A DNA stretch of 64,000 bases from JBBIII01 sp037446575 (GTDB taxonomy: Bacteria > Bacteroidota > Ignavibacteria > UBA10030), in NCBI GenBank assembly GCA_037446575.1, contig JBBIII010000004.1:1-64000 (forward strand). The letters run 5' to 3'. The notes beneath the pieces are model-generated. The model was not told the DNA's origin. It ran no database searches and saw only the letters and a program-made list of their open reading frames with translations. The stretch's first letter is position 1; each line of letters starts with the position of its first letter. A program made the position numbers and the translations under genes. This document shows, one piece after another, positions 16,758-25,668 of this stretch.

Positions 16758-17344
16758 AACTCTATAAAATTTTTTAGCAATTGAAGTCCGGCTTTTCCCG
16801 ATTTTTCCGGATGAAATTGAACTCCATAAAAATTTTTATGTTTTATTGCAGAAGTGAACAGAACGTTATATTCTGTCGTTCCAATTGTATCTGAAACGAC
16901 CGGCGCATAATAGGAATGAACAAAGTAAAAGTAATCTCCAGATTTAATGCCGGCAAATAAAGATGAACTATTTTTGTGCAATACCTGATTCCAACCCATA
17001 TGAGGCGCTTTAATTTTGTTGTTTCCCTCATTAAATTTTTGATTTAATCCGGGAATAATTCCTAAACAGTCGGTATCGCGTTCCATTGTTCTTTTAAAAA
17101 GCAACTGCATACCAAGGCAGATACCTAAGAAAGGAACCTCTACTTCTCGTAACCAATCTTTCAACCCGGAGTTTGCGAGAGCATTCATAGCGCTTCGTGC
17201 TTCACCGACTCCCGGGAAAAAAAGTTTTTCAGCTTTATCCAATTCGATCCTGTTGCACGAAATAAAATGTGGAACCTTCAGACGGTTTAGCGCGTTGCTT
17301 ACAGATCTAATATTTCCGGCACCGTAGTCTATTATTCCAATCAT
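16751..17344 (-). CDS. hisH: Imidazole glycerol phosphate synthase, glutaminase subunit
   Basis: A 197-aa class I glutamine amidotransferase that supplies ammonia to HisF. The nucleophile Cys76 lies in LGICLGMQLLF and the His178/Glu180 pair in FHPEKSG, completing the triad. FFPGVGEARSAM near residue 43 is typical of HisH. A 46-base gap separates it from hisB, and this gap holds a short ATTCAGTTATCAG-type low-complexity stretch that recurs in intergenic DNA of many bacteria. Confidence 0.96.
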   Translation of the reverse strand: MIGIIDYGAGNIRSVSNALNRLKVPHFISCNRIELDKAEKLFFPGVGEARSAMNALANSGLKDWLREVEVPFLGICLGMQLLFKRTMERDTDCLGIIPGLNQKFNEGNNKIKAPHMGWNQVLHKNSSSLFAGIKSGDYFYFVHSYYAPVVSDTIGTTEYNVLFTSAIKHKNFYGVQFHPEKSGKAGLQLLKNFIELC

Positions 17345-17390
17345 TAGTTATAAGCTTTCAGTATTCAGTTATCAGATTTCAGGTGTAAAA

Positions 17391-18482
17391 CTAAATGATT
17401 CCTTTTGTCGAAGGAATAATTTCGGATTGCTGTTCATTGCGAGATACCGCTTGCCGTAATGTTCTGGCAACCGATTTAAAAATTGCTTCAATTTTATGGT
17501 GATCGTTTCTACCTTCAACTTTTATATGCAGATTTGCTCTAAGGCCATCAGCAAATGCTCTGAAAAAATCTTCAACAAGCTCTGTTGGAAGTTCGCCAAC
17601 TTTTTCTCTATCAAATTTTGCTTCAAAGTAACAAAATGGTCTTCCGCCCAAATCAATTGCGACCTGAGCGAGAGATTCATCCATCGGTAAAAGAAATCCA
17701 TAACGTTCAATACCTTTTTTATCGCCAAGCGCTTGACGAATTGTTTCACCTAAAGCAAGCCCTGTATCTTCAACCGTATGGTGTTCATCAACTTTAAGAT
17801 CTCCCTTTACAGAAATATTCATGTCAATTCCTGCATGCTTTGCGAGTTGCTCAAGCATATGATCAAAAAATCCGATTCCAGATTTAATGTAAGACTCTCC
17901 AAATCCGTCAAGAGTAACTTCGACAACAATATCTGTTTCTTTGGTTTTGCGCTGAACAATAGCTGAACGCGATTGTTTTATGATGAACCGACATCCATCA
18001 AGAAAACTTGTTGCTTTAAAATCCGCTTTTGTTGAATCATCTTTCGTTAATCTGATAGACTTACATCCGAGATTCTGCGCAAGCTCAACATCTGTCTCTC
18101 TATCGCCAAATACAAATGATCGTTTGATATCAACATTCTTTTCTTTAAGAAACTTATCTACAAGTCCTGTCTTAGGTTTACGGCAATTGCAATTATCTTT
18201 TGCGCTATGCGGACATATCAAAATATAAGAAAACTTAATTCCCTCGCCCTCTAGCAATCTGATTAATTTACTCTGAACGTGATCGTATGCAGACTGCGGA
18301 TATTTCGGTGTTCCTAAATTATCTTGGTTAGTAACCATCACAAGATTATAACCAGCTTGTTTAAGTAATTGCAGTCCCTGAATTGCGCCGGGAATCATTT
18401 CCAGTTTTTCGAGCGTATCAATCTGTTCGTCAGGCGGCTCTACTATTATAGTCCCATCCCGGTCTAAAAAAACTACTCTCAT
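17391..18482 (-). CDS. hisB: Bifunctional histidinol-phosphatase / imidazoleglycerol-phosphate dehydratase
   Basis: A 363-aa fusion. Residues 1-165 are a HAD-type histidinol-phosphate phosphatase with FLDRDGTIIVEPPDE, a zinc-binding CPHSAKDNCNCRKPK segment and the FGDRETDVE motif. Residues 170-363 are IGP dehydratase with GIGFFDHMLEQLAKH, a DEHHTVED metal motif and a second such motif, GRNDHHKIEA. This enterobacterial-type fusion is also known in Bacteroidota. I use the ATG at 18482, which overlaps the hisC stop as ATGA; an in-frame TTG two codons earlier is less likely. Confidence 0.96.
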   Translation of the reverse strand: MRVVFLDRDGTIIVEPPDEQIDTLEKLEMIPGAIQGLQLLKQAGYNLVMVTNQDNLGTPKYPQSAYDHVQSKLIRLLEGEGIKFSYILICPHSAKDNCNCRKPKTGLVDKFLKEKNVDIKRSFVFGDRETDVELAQNLGCKSIRLTKDDSTKADFKATSFLDGCRFIIKQSRSAIVQRKTKETDIVVEVTLDGFGESYIKSGIGFFDHMLEQLAKHAGIDMNISVKGDLKVDEHHTVEDTGLALGETIRQALGDKKGIERYGFLLPMDESLAQVAIDLGGRPFCYFEAKFDREKVGELPTELVEDFFRAFADGLRANLHIKVEGRNDHHKIEAIFKSVARTLRQAVSRNEQQSEIIPSTKGII

Positions 18483-19525
18483 CTGCAATACTCCTTTATT
18501 GCTTGAATTAGCAAAGAGTTTTCTTCAGGCGTGCCAACTGTTATGCGCAAACAATTTTGCAGAAGTGGCTCATTGCTTCTGTTACGCACGATTATATTTC
18601 GTTCAGCCAGGTAACGATAAAGCGCATTTGCATCTTTACATCGCGCCACTAAAAAATTTGCATCTGACGGAAAGACTTGCTCAACGCAAGATATACTTTT
18701 TAGCTGATTAGTTAAATTAGCTCGTTCTTTTATAATCGCTTCGATTTTATTTCTTGCTTCATTTTCTTTCTGCAAAGCTTCGATAGCCATTTTACTTGTG
18801 AGTGCATTTATATTGTATGGAGCTTTAACTTTCAAAAAATACGAAATCACATTTTTATCGGCAATTGCGTAACCAAGCCGTATCCCAGCCAATCCCCATG
18901 CCTTTGATAGCGTTCTCATTACAATCAGATTCGGGATTGAAAGAACCTGAGAGCCAAGCGATGCAGTTTTAGCAAAGTCTATATAAGCTTCATCAACTAC
19001 TACAATTGCTCCCAAATTGCACAATTCGAGAATATCCTCCGTCCTCAATAAATTAGATGTTGGATTGTTTGGAGAACAGCAGAATATAAGTTTTGTTGAT
19101 GGATCAAACTGTTGTTTAACTTTTGTTAAATCAATTTGAAAATCTTTTGTAAGCAAACATGAGCGTACATTCACATTTTGAATATTTGCCGCTACCCGAT
19201 ACATTCCGTATGTTGGCTCGAGCAATAAAACGGAATCTTTTTTCGGCTCACAAAATATCCGCATAAGCAAATCTATTACTTCATCTGAACCGACGCCGAC
19301 AAAGACATTATCCATTGTAACCATACTGCGTTCTGCAAGAAGCGAACGAAGTTCACGTTGAAAAGGATCGGGATAACGATGAAGCATTATAGATTCGCTT
19401 TCAATAACGCTCCCGAAAGAATTCTCGTTAGCATCCAACAGTACTCCGGTCAAATAATCTTGACGCGCGCTGTGATATGGCTTTAATGCACGAATATTTT
19501 CACGAACTAAAAAATTTATATCCAT
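18479..19525 (-). CDS. hisC: Histidinol-phosphate aminotransferase
   Basis: A 348-aa class I/II PLP aminotransferase that converts imidazole acetol phosphate to histidinol phosphate. The PLP lysine is in RTLSKAWGLAGIRLGYA, the PLP-ring aspartate/tyrosine in VVVDEAYIDF, and CCSPNNPTSN and GVGSDEVIDLL are also present. It sits between hisD (8-base gap) and hisB (4-base overlap), in the standard GDCB order. Complete in length. Confidence 0.96.
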   Translation of the reverse strand: MDINFLVRENIRALKPYHSARQDYLTGVLLDANENSFGSVIESESIMLHRYPDPFQRELRSLLAERSMVTMDNVFVGVGSDEVIDLLMRIFCEPKKDSVLLLEPTYGMYRVAANIQNVNVRSCLLTKDFQIDLTKVKQQFDPSTKLIFCCSPNNPTSNLLRTEDILELCNLGAIVVVDEAYIDFAKTASLGSQVLSIPNLIVMRTLSKAWGLAGIRLGYAIADKNVISYFLKVKAPYNINALTSKMAIEALQKENEARNKIEAIIKERANLTNQLKSISCVEQVFPSDANFLVARCKDANALYRYLAERNIIVRNRSNEPLLQNCLRITVGTPEENSLLIQAIKEYCR

Positions 19526-19533
19526 AAATATTT

Positions 19534-20826
19534 TTACTTTATTTCCAGACGCGAAGTAACTGCACGACTATGCGCTTGCAGTCCTTCTGATTTTGCTAAT
19601 ATCGTAAGCGCTGGAGCGAGTCTTTCTAAACCATTTTTTGTTAAGAGCTGAAATGTTATATTTTTTTGAAAACTGTCTAAAGAAACACCGCTTGCCCAGC
19701 GCGCAGTGCCGGAGGTTGGCAATGTATGATTTGTGCCAGAAGCATAATCGCCCGCCGTTACAGGTGAAAACTCACCAACAAACACAGACCCTGCATTTTT
19801 GATAAACGGGACAAACGATTCTGGATTATTGATATTTAGAATCAAATGCTCCGGCGCATATTGATTAGAAAAATCTATTGCCGATTGAAGCGAGTCAGTT
19901 ACAAGAATATAACCTTGTTCTATTGATTTCTTTGCAATGTCAATACGAGGAAATTCATTAATGCGAATTAATAACTCTTGTACAACAGCTTTAGCAAACG
20001 ATTCGTCTGGAGTAACAAGTATTGATTGTGCGTCTGGATCATGCTCTGCCTGCGAAATTAAATCATAAGCGGTAACATCTGCACGCGCCGATGAATCTGC
20101 AATTATTAATACTTCTGATGGTCCTGCTAACAAGTCGATAGCGGTTCCATACGGATCGGTTGAAATAAATTGTTTTGCGGATGCAACAAATTTATTTCCG
20201 GGACCAAATATTTTTTCAACTTTTGGAATTGTTTCGGTTCCATAAGCCATTGCGGCAATTGCTTGAGCGCCTCCAATTTTATAAATTTCTTTTATGCCGA
20301 TTATTGAAGCGGCAGATAAAACATGAGGATCAATCGAACCATTCGATTTAGGAGGAGAGCAAAGAATAATTCTCGAACATCCTGCAAGTATTGCTGGAAT
20401 TCCGAGCATCAACACTGTAGAAGGCAGTGGAGCCGAACCCGCTGGCACATATAGTCCTACTGATTCAATTGGTCTCGATTCGCGCCAGCAAGTTACGCCG
20501 GACGTTGTTTCGATTTTCTGAGAATTGATTTTCTGTGATTCGTGAAATATTCGAATATTAGAAACTGCAACTTTAATAGCAGATATAAATTCGTTTGATA
20601 CTGAATTCAGCGCTAACTTTACTTCATCTTCAGAAACACGAAACTCGTTTATATCAATGTCATCAAATTTCTTAGAATAATTTCTTGCCGCCTGATCTCC
20701 ATGATTTTTTACATCAATACAAATATTCCTAACAGTTGAAATGACTTCATATTGCAACTGACTTGGCCTTGTAAGAAGATTCTGAAGTTCTTCTTTGGTC
20801 AATCTATTTTCATAAAATATTTTCAT
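19534..20826 (-). CDS. hisD: Histidinol dehydrogenase
   Basis: A 430-aa zinc enzyme that oxidises histidinol to histidine in two NAD-dependent steps, the last steps of the pathway. Family marks are VGLYVPAGSAPLPSTVLM, KIFGPGNKFVASAK, AGPSEVLIIAD, SQAEHDPDAQSILVT with the zinc/catalytic histidine region, and NQYAPEHLIL. The ATG overlaps the hisG stop by four bases. Full length. Confidence 0.97.
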   Translation of the reverse strand: MKIFYENRLTKEELQNLLTRPSQLQYEVISTVRNICIDVKNHGDQAARNYSKKFDDIDINEFRVSEDEVKLALNSVSNEFISAIKVAVSNIRIFHESQKINSQKIETTSGVTCWRESRPIESVGLYVPAGSAPLPSTVLMLGIPAILAGCSRIILCSPPKSNGSIDPHVLSAASIIGIKEIYKIGGAQAIAAMAYGTETIPKVEKIFGPGNKFVASAKQFISTDPYGTAIDLLAGPSEVLIIADSSARADVTAYDLISQAEHDPDAQSILVTPDESFAKAVVQELLIRINEFPRIDIAKKSIEQGYILVTDSLQSAIDFSNQYAPEHLILNINNPESFVPFIKNAGSVFVGEFSPVTAGDYASGTNHTLPTSGTARWASGVSLDSFQKNITFQLLTKNGLERLAPALTILAKSEGLQAHSRAVTSRLEIK

Positions 20827-21698
20827 CGGATAATGGTTTCAATAGGGACAACTATAATATCGCTTGCGCCGGCTTTTTTTAATTTTTCCATTACATCCCA
20901 GAAAATATCCTCGGCAACTACAGAGTGTATTGCTACCATTCCTGTATCTGCCAGCGGCATAACTGTCGGACTTTTCAGACTCGGTATAACTTTTTTCAAT
21001 TTTTCTACAGACGATGATGGAGCATTCATCATAAGATAACGTTTACCGCGTGCTTCTTGCGAGCCGCGCACACGAATCATCAACCGGTCAATTAATTGAC
21101 GTTTCTTTTTATCTTGCATCGCTTCTCGGTTAGCAACAAGAACTGCTTCAGATTGCAGCACGGCGCAAATTGTTCTAAGATTGTTCATCTTTGCGGTCGT
21201 ACCTGTGGAAACTAAGTCGCAAATAGCGTCGGCAACATTAAGACTGGGAGCAAGTTCAACTGAACCGCTTAGTTCTATAATTTCAGCTTTCACTTTATGC
21301 GCCTTCAGAAAAGATTTAAGTATTACCGGATACGTTGTTCCTATGCGCTTATACTTTAAATCGGAAATATTTCTAATTTTTGATCGCTGAGGCACGCTGA
21401 TCATTAATTTGCATTCGCCAAAGCCGAGATGCGAAAGCAACTGCACTCGGGCTTTTCGTTCAAGCAATATGTTTTCCCCTGCTATTCCAAGATCAGCAAC
21501 GCCATCTTGCACATATTCAGGGATATCGTCATCTCTAATTGCCAGAACATCTAATTCATAGTTGCGGCAAGGCGAATATAGACTTTGTCTTTGAAATTCA
21601 AAATCCAATCCGCAGGCGCGTAACAACGCAACTGAATCGTCGGTTAATCGTCCGTTGCGCTGTATTGCTATTTTCATTCTTCCGTTAGTCGCTAACAT
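20823..21698 (-). CDS. hisG: ATP phosphoribosyltransferase, long form
   Basis: A 291-aa enzyme that starts histidine synthesis from PRPP and ATP. MKIAIQRNGRLTDDS, DLGIAGENILLE, the KYRIGTTYPVI region and the PRPP loop DLVSTGTT are visible. Residues about 215-291 form the ACT-like regulatory domain of long HisG, so it should be feedback-inhibited by histidine and needs no HisZ. The ATG at 21698 gives an E. coli-like N-terminus; an internal ATG at 21677 is possible. A perfect palindrome abuts the start codon. Confidence 0.96.
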   Translation of the reverse strand: MLATNGRMKIAIQRNGRLTDDSVALLRACGLDFEFQRQSLYSPCRNYELDVLAIRDDDIPEYVQDGVADLGIAGENILLERKARVQLLSHLGFGECKLMISVPQRSKIRNISDLKYKRIGTTYPVILKSFLKAHKVKAEIIELSGSVELAPSLNVADAICDLVSTGTTAKMNNLRTICAVLQSEAVLVANREAMQDKKKRQLIDRLMIRVRGSQEARGKRYLMMNAPSSSVEKLKKVIPSLKSPTVMPLADTGMVAIHSVVAEDIFWDVMEKLKKAGASDIIVVPIETIIR

Positions 21699-21716
21699 AC
21701 TTTATCATGATAAAGT
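21699..21716. promoter_or_regulatory. 18-bp perfect palindrome between yerC and hisG
   Basis: ACTTTATCATGATAAAGT is its own reverse complement over all 18 bases and touches the hisG start codon. Half-sites ACTTTA/TAAAGT recur around 22028 and 22059-22065, in the region upstream of the TrpR-like gene. That gene is the obvious candidate for the DNA-binding protein, but this is inference. A short Rho-independent terminator is excluded by the lack of GC pairs and of a T-run. Confidence 0.5.
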
Positions 21717-21733
21717 GATTAATCCAAAAAAAA

Positions 21734-22018
21734 TTATTTTGCTGTTCGTTTTAACATCATTGCATAACCGCCCTTGCCGTTTTTCATCCAGCGTGCAACA
21801 CGTGCAATTGTGCGAGTGCTAAGTCCGGTTTCTTCTTCTATCTTAGTATATGGAATACCTTCGGCGAGCATACGCGCCGCTTTCCATCTTTCCACGAATT
21901 CTTTTATTTCATATTCCGTTAAAAGATCGCGGAAAAATTTATGGCATTCATCCAGATTCTTCAATTGGAGAATTACGTTATAAAGTTCGTCTATTTCTTT
22001 TGCGCTTGGTTTCTTCAT
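21734..22018 (-). CDS. TrpR-like regulator, YerC/YecD family
   Basis: A 94-aa helical protein of the TrpR superfamily: FRDLLTEYEIKEFVERWKAARMLAEGIPYTKIEEETGLSTRTIARVARWM. The helix-turn-helix is the TKIEEETGLSTRTIARVA segment. YerC proteins are often found beside histidine genes. As first gene of the his operon, 35 bases before hisG, it probably regulates histidine synthesis; the effector is unknown. TTGACA at 22065-22070 on this strand looks like its -35 element. Confidence 0.85.
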   Translation of the reverse strand: MKKPSAKEIDELYNVILQLKNLDECHKFFRDLLTEYEIKEFVERWKAARMLAEGIPYTKIEEETGLSTRTIARVARWMKNGKGGYAMMLKRTAK

Positions 22019-22027
22019 AATCCTAAT

Positions 22028-22070
22028 ACTTTACTGAAATAAAGATGCGTTTTTTTTTATAAAGTGTCAA
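22028..22070 (-). promoter_or_regulatory. Putative his operon promoter with TAAAGT half-sites
   Basis: On the minus strand a consensus TTGACA (22065-22070) lies about 50 bases before yerC. It overlaps an ACTTTAT half-site, and an inverted AGTAAAGT sits at 22028-22035. These match the arms of the 18-bp palindrome in front of hisG. A clear -10 box at 17 bases is not obvious, so the promoter call is tentative. Confidence 0.4.
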
Positions 22071-22259
22071 GCTTTATTTTATAAAATATTTCTAAATGGA
22101 TTGCTTACTAAAGGTAAGAAATTTTAATGGCTTCTTTTTAAGCAAAAACTTGCCCGTTTGTCAAAACTTTTATAATTTGAACATGAATTAATCAATTTTC
22201 AGTAATCAATTATCATTATTTTTAAATAATTAAACAATAACAAATTAAGAATAGAAACC

Positions 22260-23006
22260 ATGAAACTTGCAGTTTGTATAAACCATGTGCCTGATACTGC
22301 CGCAAAAATAAGTATATCGGCAGATGGAAAAAATATAGAAAAAACAGGCGTTACATACGTGCTTAATCCTTACGATGAATTTGCGATTGAAGAATGTCTT
22401 AGACTCAAGGAGAAGTACACAGGGGAAGTAATAGCAATTTCTCTTGGCGGTGATGCGCATAAAGAAACTTTGCGAAAAGCATTGGCAATGGGCGTAGATA
22501 AAGCAGTTCTATTAAAAGATGAAAACGCGCGCGATTCATTTGCCGTTGCCTTTGGTATTGCAGAATATCTGAAAGAAATTTCACCTGATGTTATTTTCTT
22601 CGGAAAGCAATCTGTAGATTTTGATGATGCAGCTGTTGGTACAATGGTTGCCGAAATGCTGAATCTTCCTTCCGTTTCAGTTGCCGTAAAATTGGAAATT
22701 TCAAATAATTCGGTTAAAGTAGAACGCGAAATAGAAGGTGGAAAGGAAATTGTTGAAGTTACATTGCCTGCAGTTTTTACCGCGCAAAAAGGATTAAATG
22801 AACCAAGATATCCGGCTTTGAAAGGAATCATGGCGGCTAAAAGCAAACCGATTGAAGAAAGAATTCTTACATCTGTCGATTCAAAAACAGAAGTTATTAA
22901 GATGTATAAACCGCATTCAAAAAACGCCGGTAAAATAGTTGGGACCGATGTAAGCGCGGTTTCAGAATTAGTCCGCTTGTTGCGCGAAGAAGCAAAGGTG
23001 ATCTAA
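22260..23006 (+). CDS. etfB: Electron transfer flavoprotein, beta subunit
   Basis: A 248-aa EtfB with KLAVCINHVPDTAAKISI at the N-terminus, YVLNPYDEFAIEECLRLKEK, GKQSVDFDDAAVGTMVAEML and LPAVFTAQKGLNEPRYPALKGIMAAK. The heterodimer with EtfA carries electrons from acyl-CoA and related dehydrogenases to the membrane quinone pool. etfA follows after 57 bases. The 241 bases upstream, shared with the divergent his operon, hold the promoters. No electron-bifurcating partner is beside it. Confidence 0.96.
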   Translation: MKLAVCINHVPDTAAKISISADGKNIEKTGVTYVLNPYDEFAIEECLRLKEKYTGEVIAISLGGDAHKETLRKALAMGVDKAVLLKDENARDSFAVAFGIAEYLKEISPDVIFFGKQSVDFDDAAVGTMVAEMLNLPSVSVAVKLEISNNSVKVEREIEGGKEIVEVTLPAVFTAQKGLNEPRYPALKGIMAAKSKPIEERILTSVDSKTEVIKMYKPHSKNAGKIVGTDVSAVSELVRLLREEAKVI

Positions 23007-23063
23007 ATTAGCAACAATAACTTTGAATGAAGGAAATTATTAACTATTAACTTTGGAATTGAA

Positions 23064-24038
23064 ATGAAAATTTTAGCATTCGCAGAACAAAGAGATAATA
23101 AATTAAAGAAATCAGCTTTTGAGGTAGTTAGAACAGCGCGGATTATTGCTGATATGTCTGGCGCCGACGTTGTTGCACTATTAATAGGAAATCAAATCCG
23201 AGGATTAGCCGGAGAACTTGGAGGTTTCGGAGCGCAAAAAGTTATTACAGTTGAAGATCAAAAATTAGAAAAATATTCTTCTACTGCATATGCAAAAATA
23301 ATTGCTGAGGTTGCAAAAAAAGAACAAGCCGATATCATTTTTTTACCGGCAACCGCTATAGGAAAAGATTGCGCGCCGCGTGTTGCGGTTAAACTCGATG
23401 CCGGTCTTGCCTCCGATTGCACAGCTTTAAAAATTGAAAATGGCGAGCTAATAGCTACGCGCCCTATTTATGCGAGTAAGTTATTAACAGATGTCAAAAT
23501 AAATTCTCACGTAAAGATATTTACATTGCGTCCGAAAGTTTTTCCGACAGGAAATAGCAGTGGTTCTTCCTCAAACATAGAATCTTTAAATATTGCATTG
23601 TCAGATGTAGATTTTGCCTCACATGTAAAGGAAATAAATCAGGCATCAGGAAAATTAGATGTAGCAGAAGCAGATATAATAGTATCTGGCGGACGCGGAT
23701 TGAAAGGTCCAGAAAATTTTAATTTGATTGAAGAATTGGCAAGCGTTGTAGGCGCGGCTACAGGCGCATCACGAGCCGCGGTGGACGCAGGTTGGCGTCC
23801 GCATTCGGAACAAATCGGTCAGACCGGAAAGACAGTATCGCCAACTCTATATTTTGCAGTAGGTATTTCGGGGGCAATACAACATCTTGCAGGTATGTCA
23901 TCCTCGAAGTATATTGTAGCTATAAATAAGGATAAAGACGCTCCAATTTTTCAAGTTGCTGATTACGGAATTGTTGCCGACGCGATTGAAGTACTTCCGG
24001 CATTAACACAAGAATTAAAAAAACTTCTTGGGAAATAA
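23064..24038 (+). CDS. etfA: Electron transfer flavoprotein, alpha subunit
   Basis: A 324-aa EtfA. The C-terminal FAD-binding domain is clear: VSGGRGLKGPENF, VGAATGASRAAVDAGW, QIGQTGKTVSPTLYFAVGIS, GAIQHLAGM and VAINKDKDAPIFQVADYGIV. It pairs with EtfB directly upstream. The next gene starts two bases after its stop, so it shares a transcript with the bifunctional nuclease gene. Confidence 0.97.
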   Translation: MKILAFAEQRDNKLKKSAFEVVRTARIIADMSGADVVALLIGNQIRGLAGELGGFGAQKVITVEDQKLEKYSSTAYAKIIAEVAKKEQADIIFLPATAIGKDCAPRVAVKLDAGLASDCTALKIENGELIATRPIYASKLLTDVKINSHVKIFTLRPKVFPTGNSSGSSSNIESLNIALSDVDFASHVKEINQASGKLDVAEADIIVSGGRGLKGPENFNLIEELASVVGAATGASRAAVDAGWRPHSEQIGQTGKTVSPTLYFAVGISGAIQHLAGMSSSKYIVAINKDKDAPIFQVADYGIVADAIEVLPALTQELKKLLGK

Positions 24039-24040
24039 AA

Positions 24041-24631
24041 ATGTCTGACGAAGAAAAAGTACAAGTAGACATAATGGGATTATCGAGTAGTCAATCTAGC
24101 GGAGGCGCGTATGCATTGATTTTAAAAGAGGTCAATGGCGATAGACGCTTGCCAATAATTATAGGCGCATTCGAGGCGCAGTCGATTGCGTTAGAAATTG
24201 AAGGCATTAAACCGCCTCGTCCTCTTACGCACGATTTACTGAAGAATGTTATTGAATTGTTAGGCGGGGATTTAGTTAATGTGTTTATAAATGATCTTCG
24301 AGACGGCACTTTTTTTGCGCGCCTCGAACTTGAAACGCAAGGAATTGATTCGAGACCGAGCGATGCAATTGCTTTAGCTGTAAGATTTGGCGTTCCAATT
24401 TATGTTGCTGAGAAGGTCATGGACGAGGCATCGTTTATAGCAGAAAGTGAAGAAAGCGAAAAGCAAACCGGCTCAATTCCCAAGATTGGCCAAAAAGAAG
24501 CAGATAAACCAAAACTTACAGAACGCGAGCAACTTGAGAAAAAACTAAATGACGCGATCTTAAAAGAAGATTACGAAAAAGCGGCGCAACTTCGTGATGA
24601 ACTAAAAAAATTACAAGCGCGTAATTCCTAA
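24041..24631 (+). CDS. Bifunctional nuclease family protein (DUF151) with C-terminal UVR motif
   Basis: A 196-aa protein. Residues about 5-140 are the bifunctional nuclease domain (RRLPIIIGAFEAQSIALEIEG, RPLTHDLLKNVIELLGG, IDSRPSDAIALAVRFGVPIYV). A C-terminal UVR (UvrB-UvrC) helical hairpin occupies about 160-193 (KLNDAILKEDYEKAAQLRDEL). The DUF151-plus-UVR architecture is common in Bacteroidota and Chlorobi. Members have reported nuclease activity on DNA and RNA, but the cellular role is uncertain. Confidence 0.9.
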   Translation: MSDEEKVQVDIMGLSSSQSSGGAYALILKEVNGDRRLPIIIGAFEAQSIALEIEGIKPPRPLTHDLLKNVIELLGGDLVNVFINDLRDGTFFARLELETQGIDSRPSDAIALAVRFGVPIYVAEKVMDEASFIAESEESEKQTGSIPKIGQKEADKPKLTEREQLEKKLNDAILKEDYEKAAQLRDELKKLQARNS

Positions 24632-24670
24632 ATACCATTAATATCACTTCTTAATCAAAGGAGGATTACA

Positions 24671-25465
24671 TTGAAACACTTTAAAATATTTTTCCTGTAC
24701 TTGTGTGTTGCTCTTCTCTTAATTTTCATGCAAAGAGCTAATGCTTTACTAATTGATTCGAGCAAAGTGAGCACACTTATTAGCGAAGGAGATAACTTTG
24801 CTGAAAAAGTTTTTGATAATCAGAATGCTCTCGATAAATATAACGAAGCTTTAAAATTATCGCCGAATAATTTTGAAATATTATGGAAACTAAGCCGTGC
24901 CTATGTTGATATAGGCGAGCATTTGCCTACAAAAACAGATGCGGAAAAACAAAAACAATTGGAATTTTATGAGAAATCTTTAGAGTATGCAAAGAAAGCT
25001 GTAGAGGTTAATCCGAATGGTGCAATGGGATATACTCGTGTAGCCATAGCGAATGGACGCATAGCGCTTTTCCGCGGTGTGTTTGAATCTCTGAGTTTAG
25101 TGAAGCAAGTTAAAGCGGACTGTGAGAAGGCAATCTTGTTAGATGCCAATGAACCTGCAGCGTACTACGTCTTAGGTAGAACGCATGTAAAACTTTGCGA
25201 AAAACCAAAATTTGTTCGATGGCCTCTCGGAATTGGTTGGGCAAATATGGATGATGCAATCAAGAATTATGAGAAATCAATTGAACTTCGTCCTACATTT
25301 ATTATGTATCGACTCGATTGTGCTAAGGCATATATTGAAATGAAAGAATATGCAAAAGCTCGCGAGCATCTGACTAAAATTGCAACACTTCCTACGGAAG
25401 ATGAAGATGACGATATCTTCAGGAAAGAAGCCGGTGAGTTGTTAGAAAAGATAAAAGGTAAATAA
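24671..25465 (+). CDS. Secreted TPR-repeat protein
   Basis: A 264-aa protein with an N-terminal signal peptide (hydrophobic about 5-25) followed by tetratricopeptide helices: DKYNEALKLSPNNFEILWKLSRAY, EYAKKAVEVNPNGAMGYTRVAIANG, DCEKAILLDANEPAAYYVLGRTH and NYEKSIELRPTFIMYRLDCAKAY. The arrangement resembles the FIS1/RMD1-like TPR proteins. It starts at TTG, chosen because a strong GGAGG sits seven bases upstream and no ATG fits. It probably acts as a periplasmic scaffold; the partner is unknown. Confidence 0.8.
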   Translation: MKHFKIFFLYLCVALLLIFMQRANALLIDSSKVSTLISEGDNFAEKVFDNQNALDKYNEALKLSPNNFEILWKLSRAYVDIGEHLPTKTDAEKQKQLEFYEKSLEYAKKAVEVNPNGAMGYTRVAIANGRIALFRGVFESLSLVKQVKADCEKAILLDANEPAAYYVLGRTHVKLCEKPKFVRWPLGIGWANMDDAIKNYEKSIELRPTFIMYRLDCAKAYIEMKEYAKAREHLTKIATLPTEDEDDDIFRKEAGELLEKIKGK

Positions 25466-25520
25466 CGAATAGCAATTTCGCAGGAAAGAATTAAGTTTAA
25501 TAATTTGCTGTTTCATCTAT

Positions 25521-25563
25521 ACCCGACATTTTACTTTCTATTCAAAAATGTCGGGTTTTTATT
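25521..25563 (+). terminator. Rho-independent terminator after the etf/TPR operon
   Basis: Arms ACCCGACATTTT and AAAATGTCGGGT form a 12-bp stem with an 11-base loop, followed by a run of T. It lies about 55 bases after the TPR gene and ends this transcript. Confidence 0.9.
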
Positions 25564-25668
25564 TACATTCAGTATGTTTATATAAACTTCAACCGTTGCA
25601 CAACGAATCATTTTTGGTTATCATACAGCAAATAAATATTGATTTTATAGTTTGTGAAAGGGTAATAA

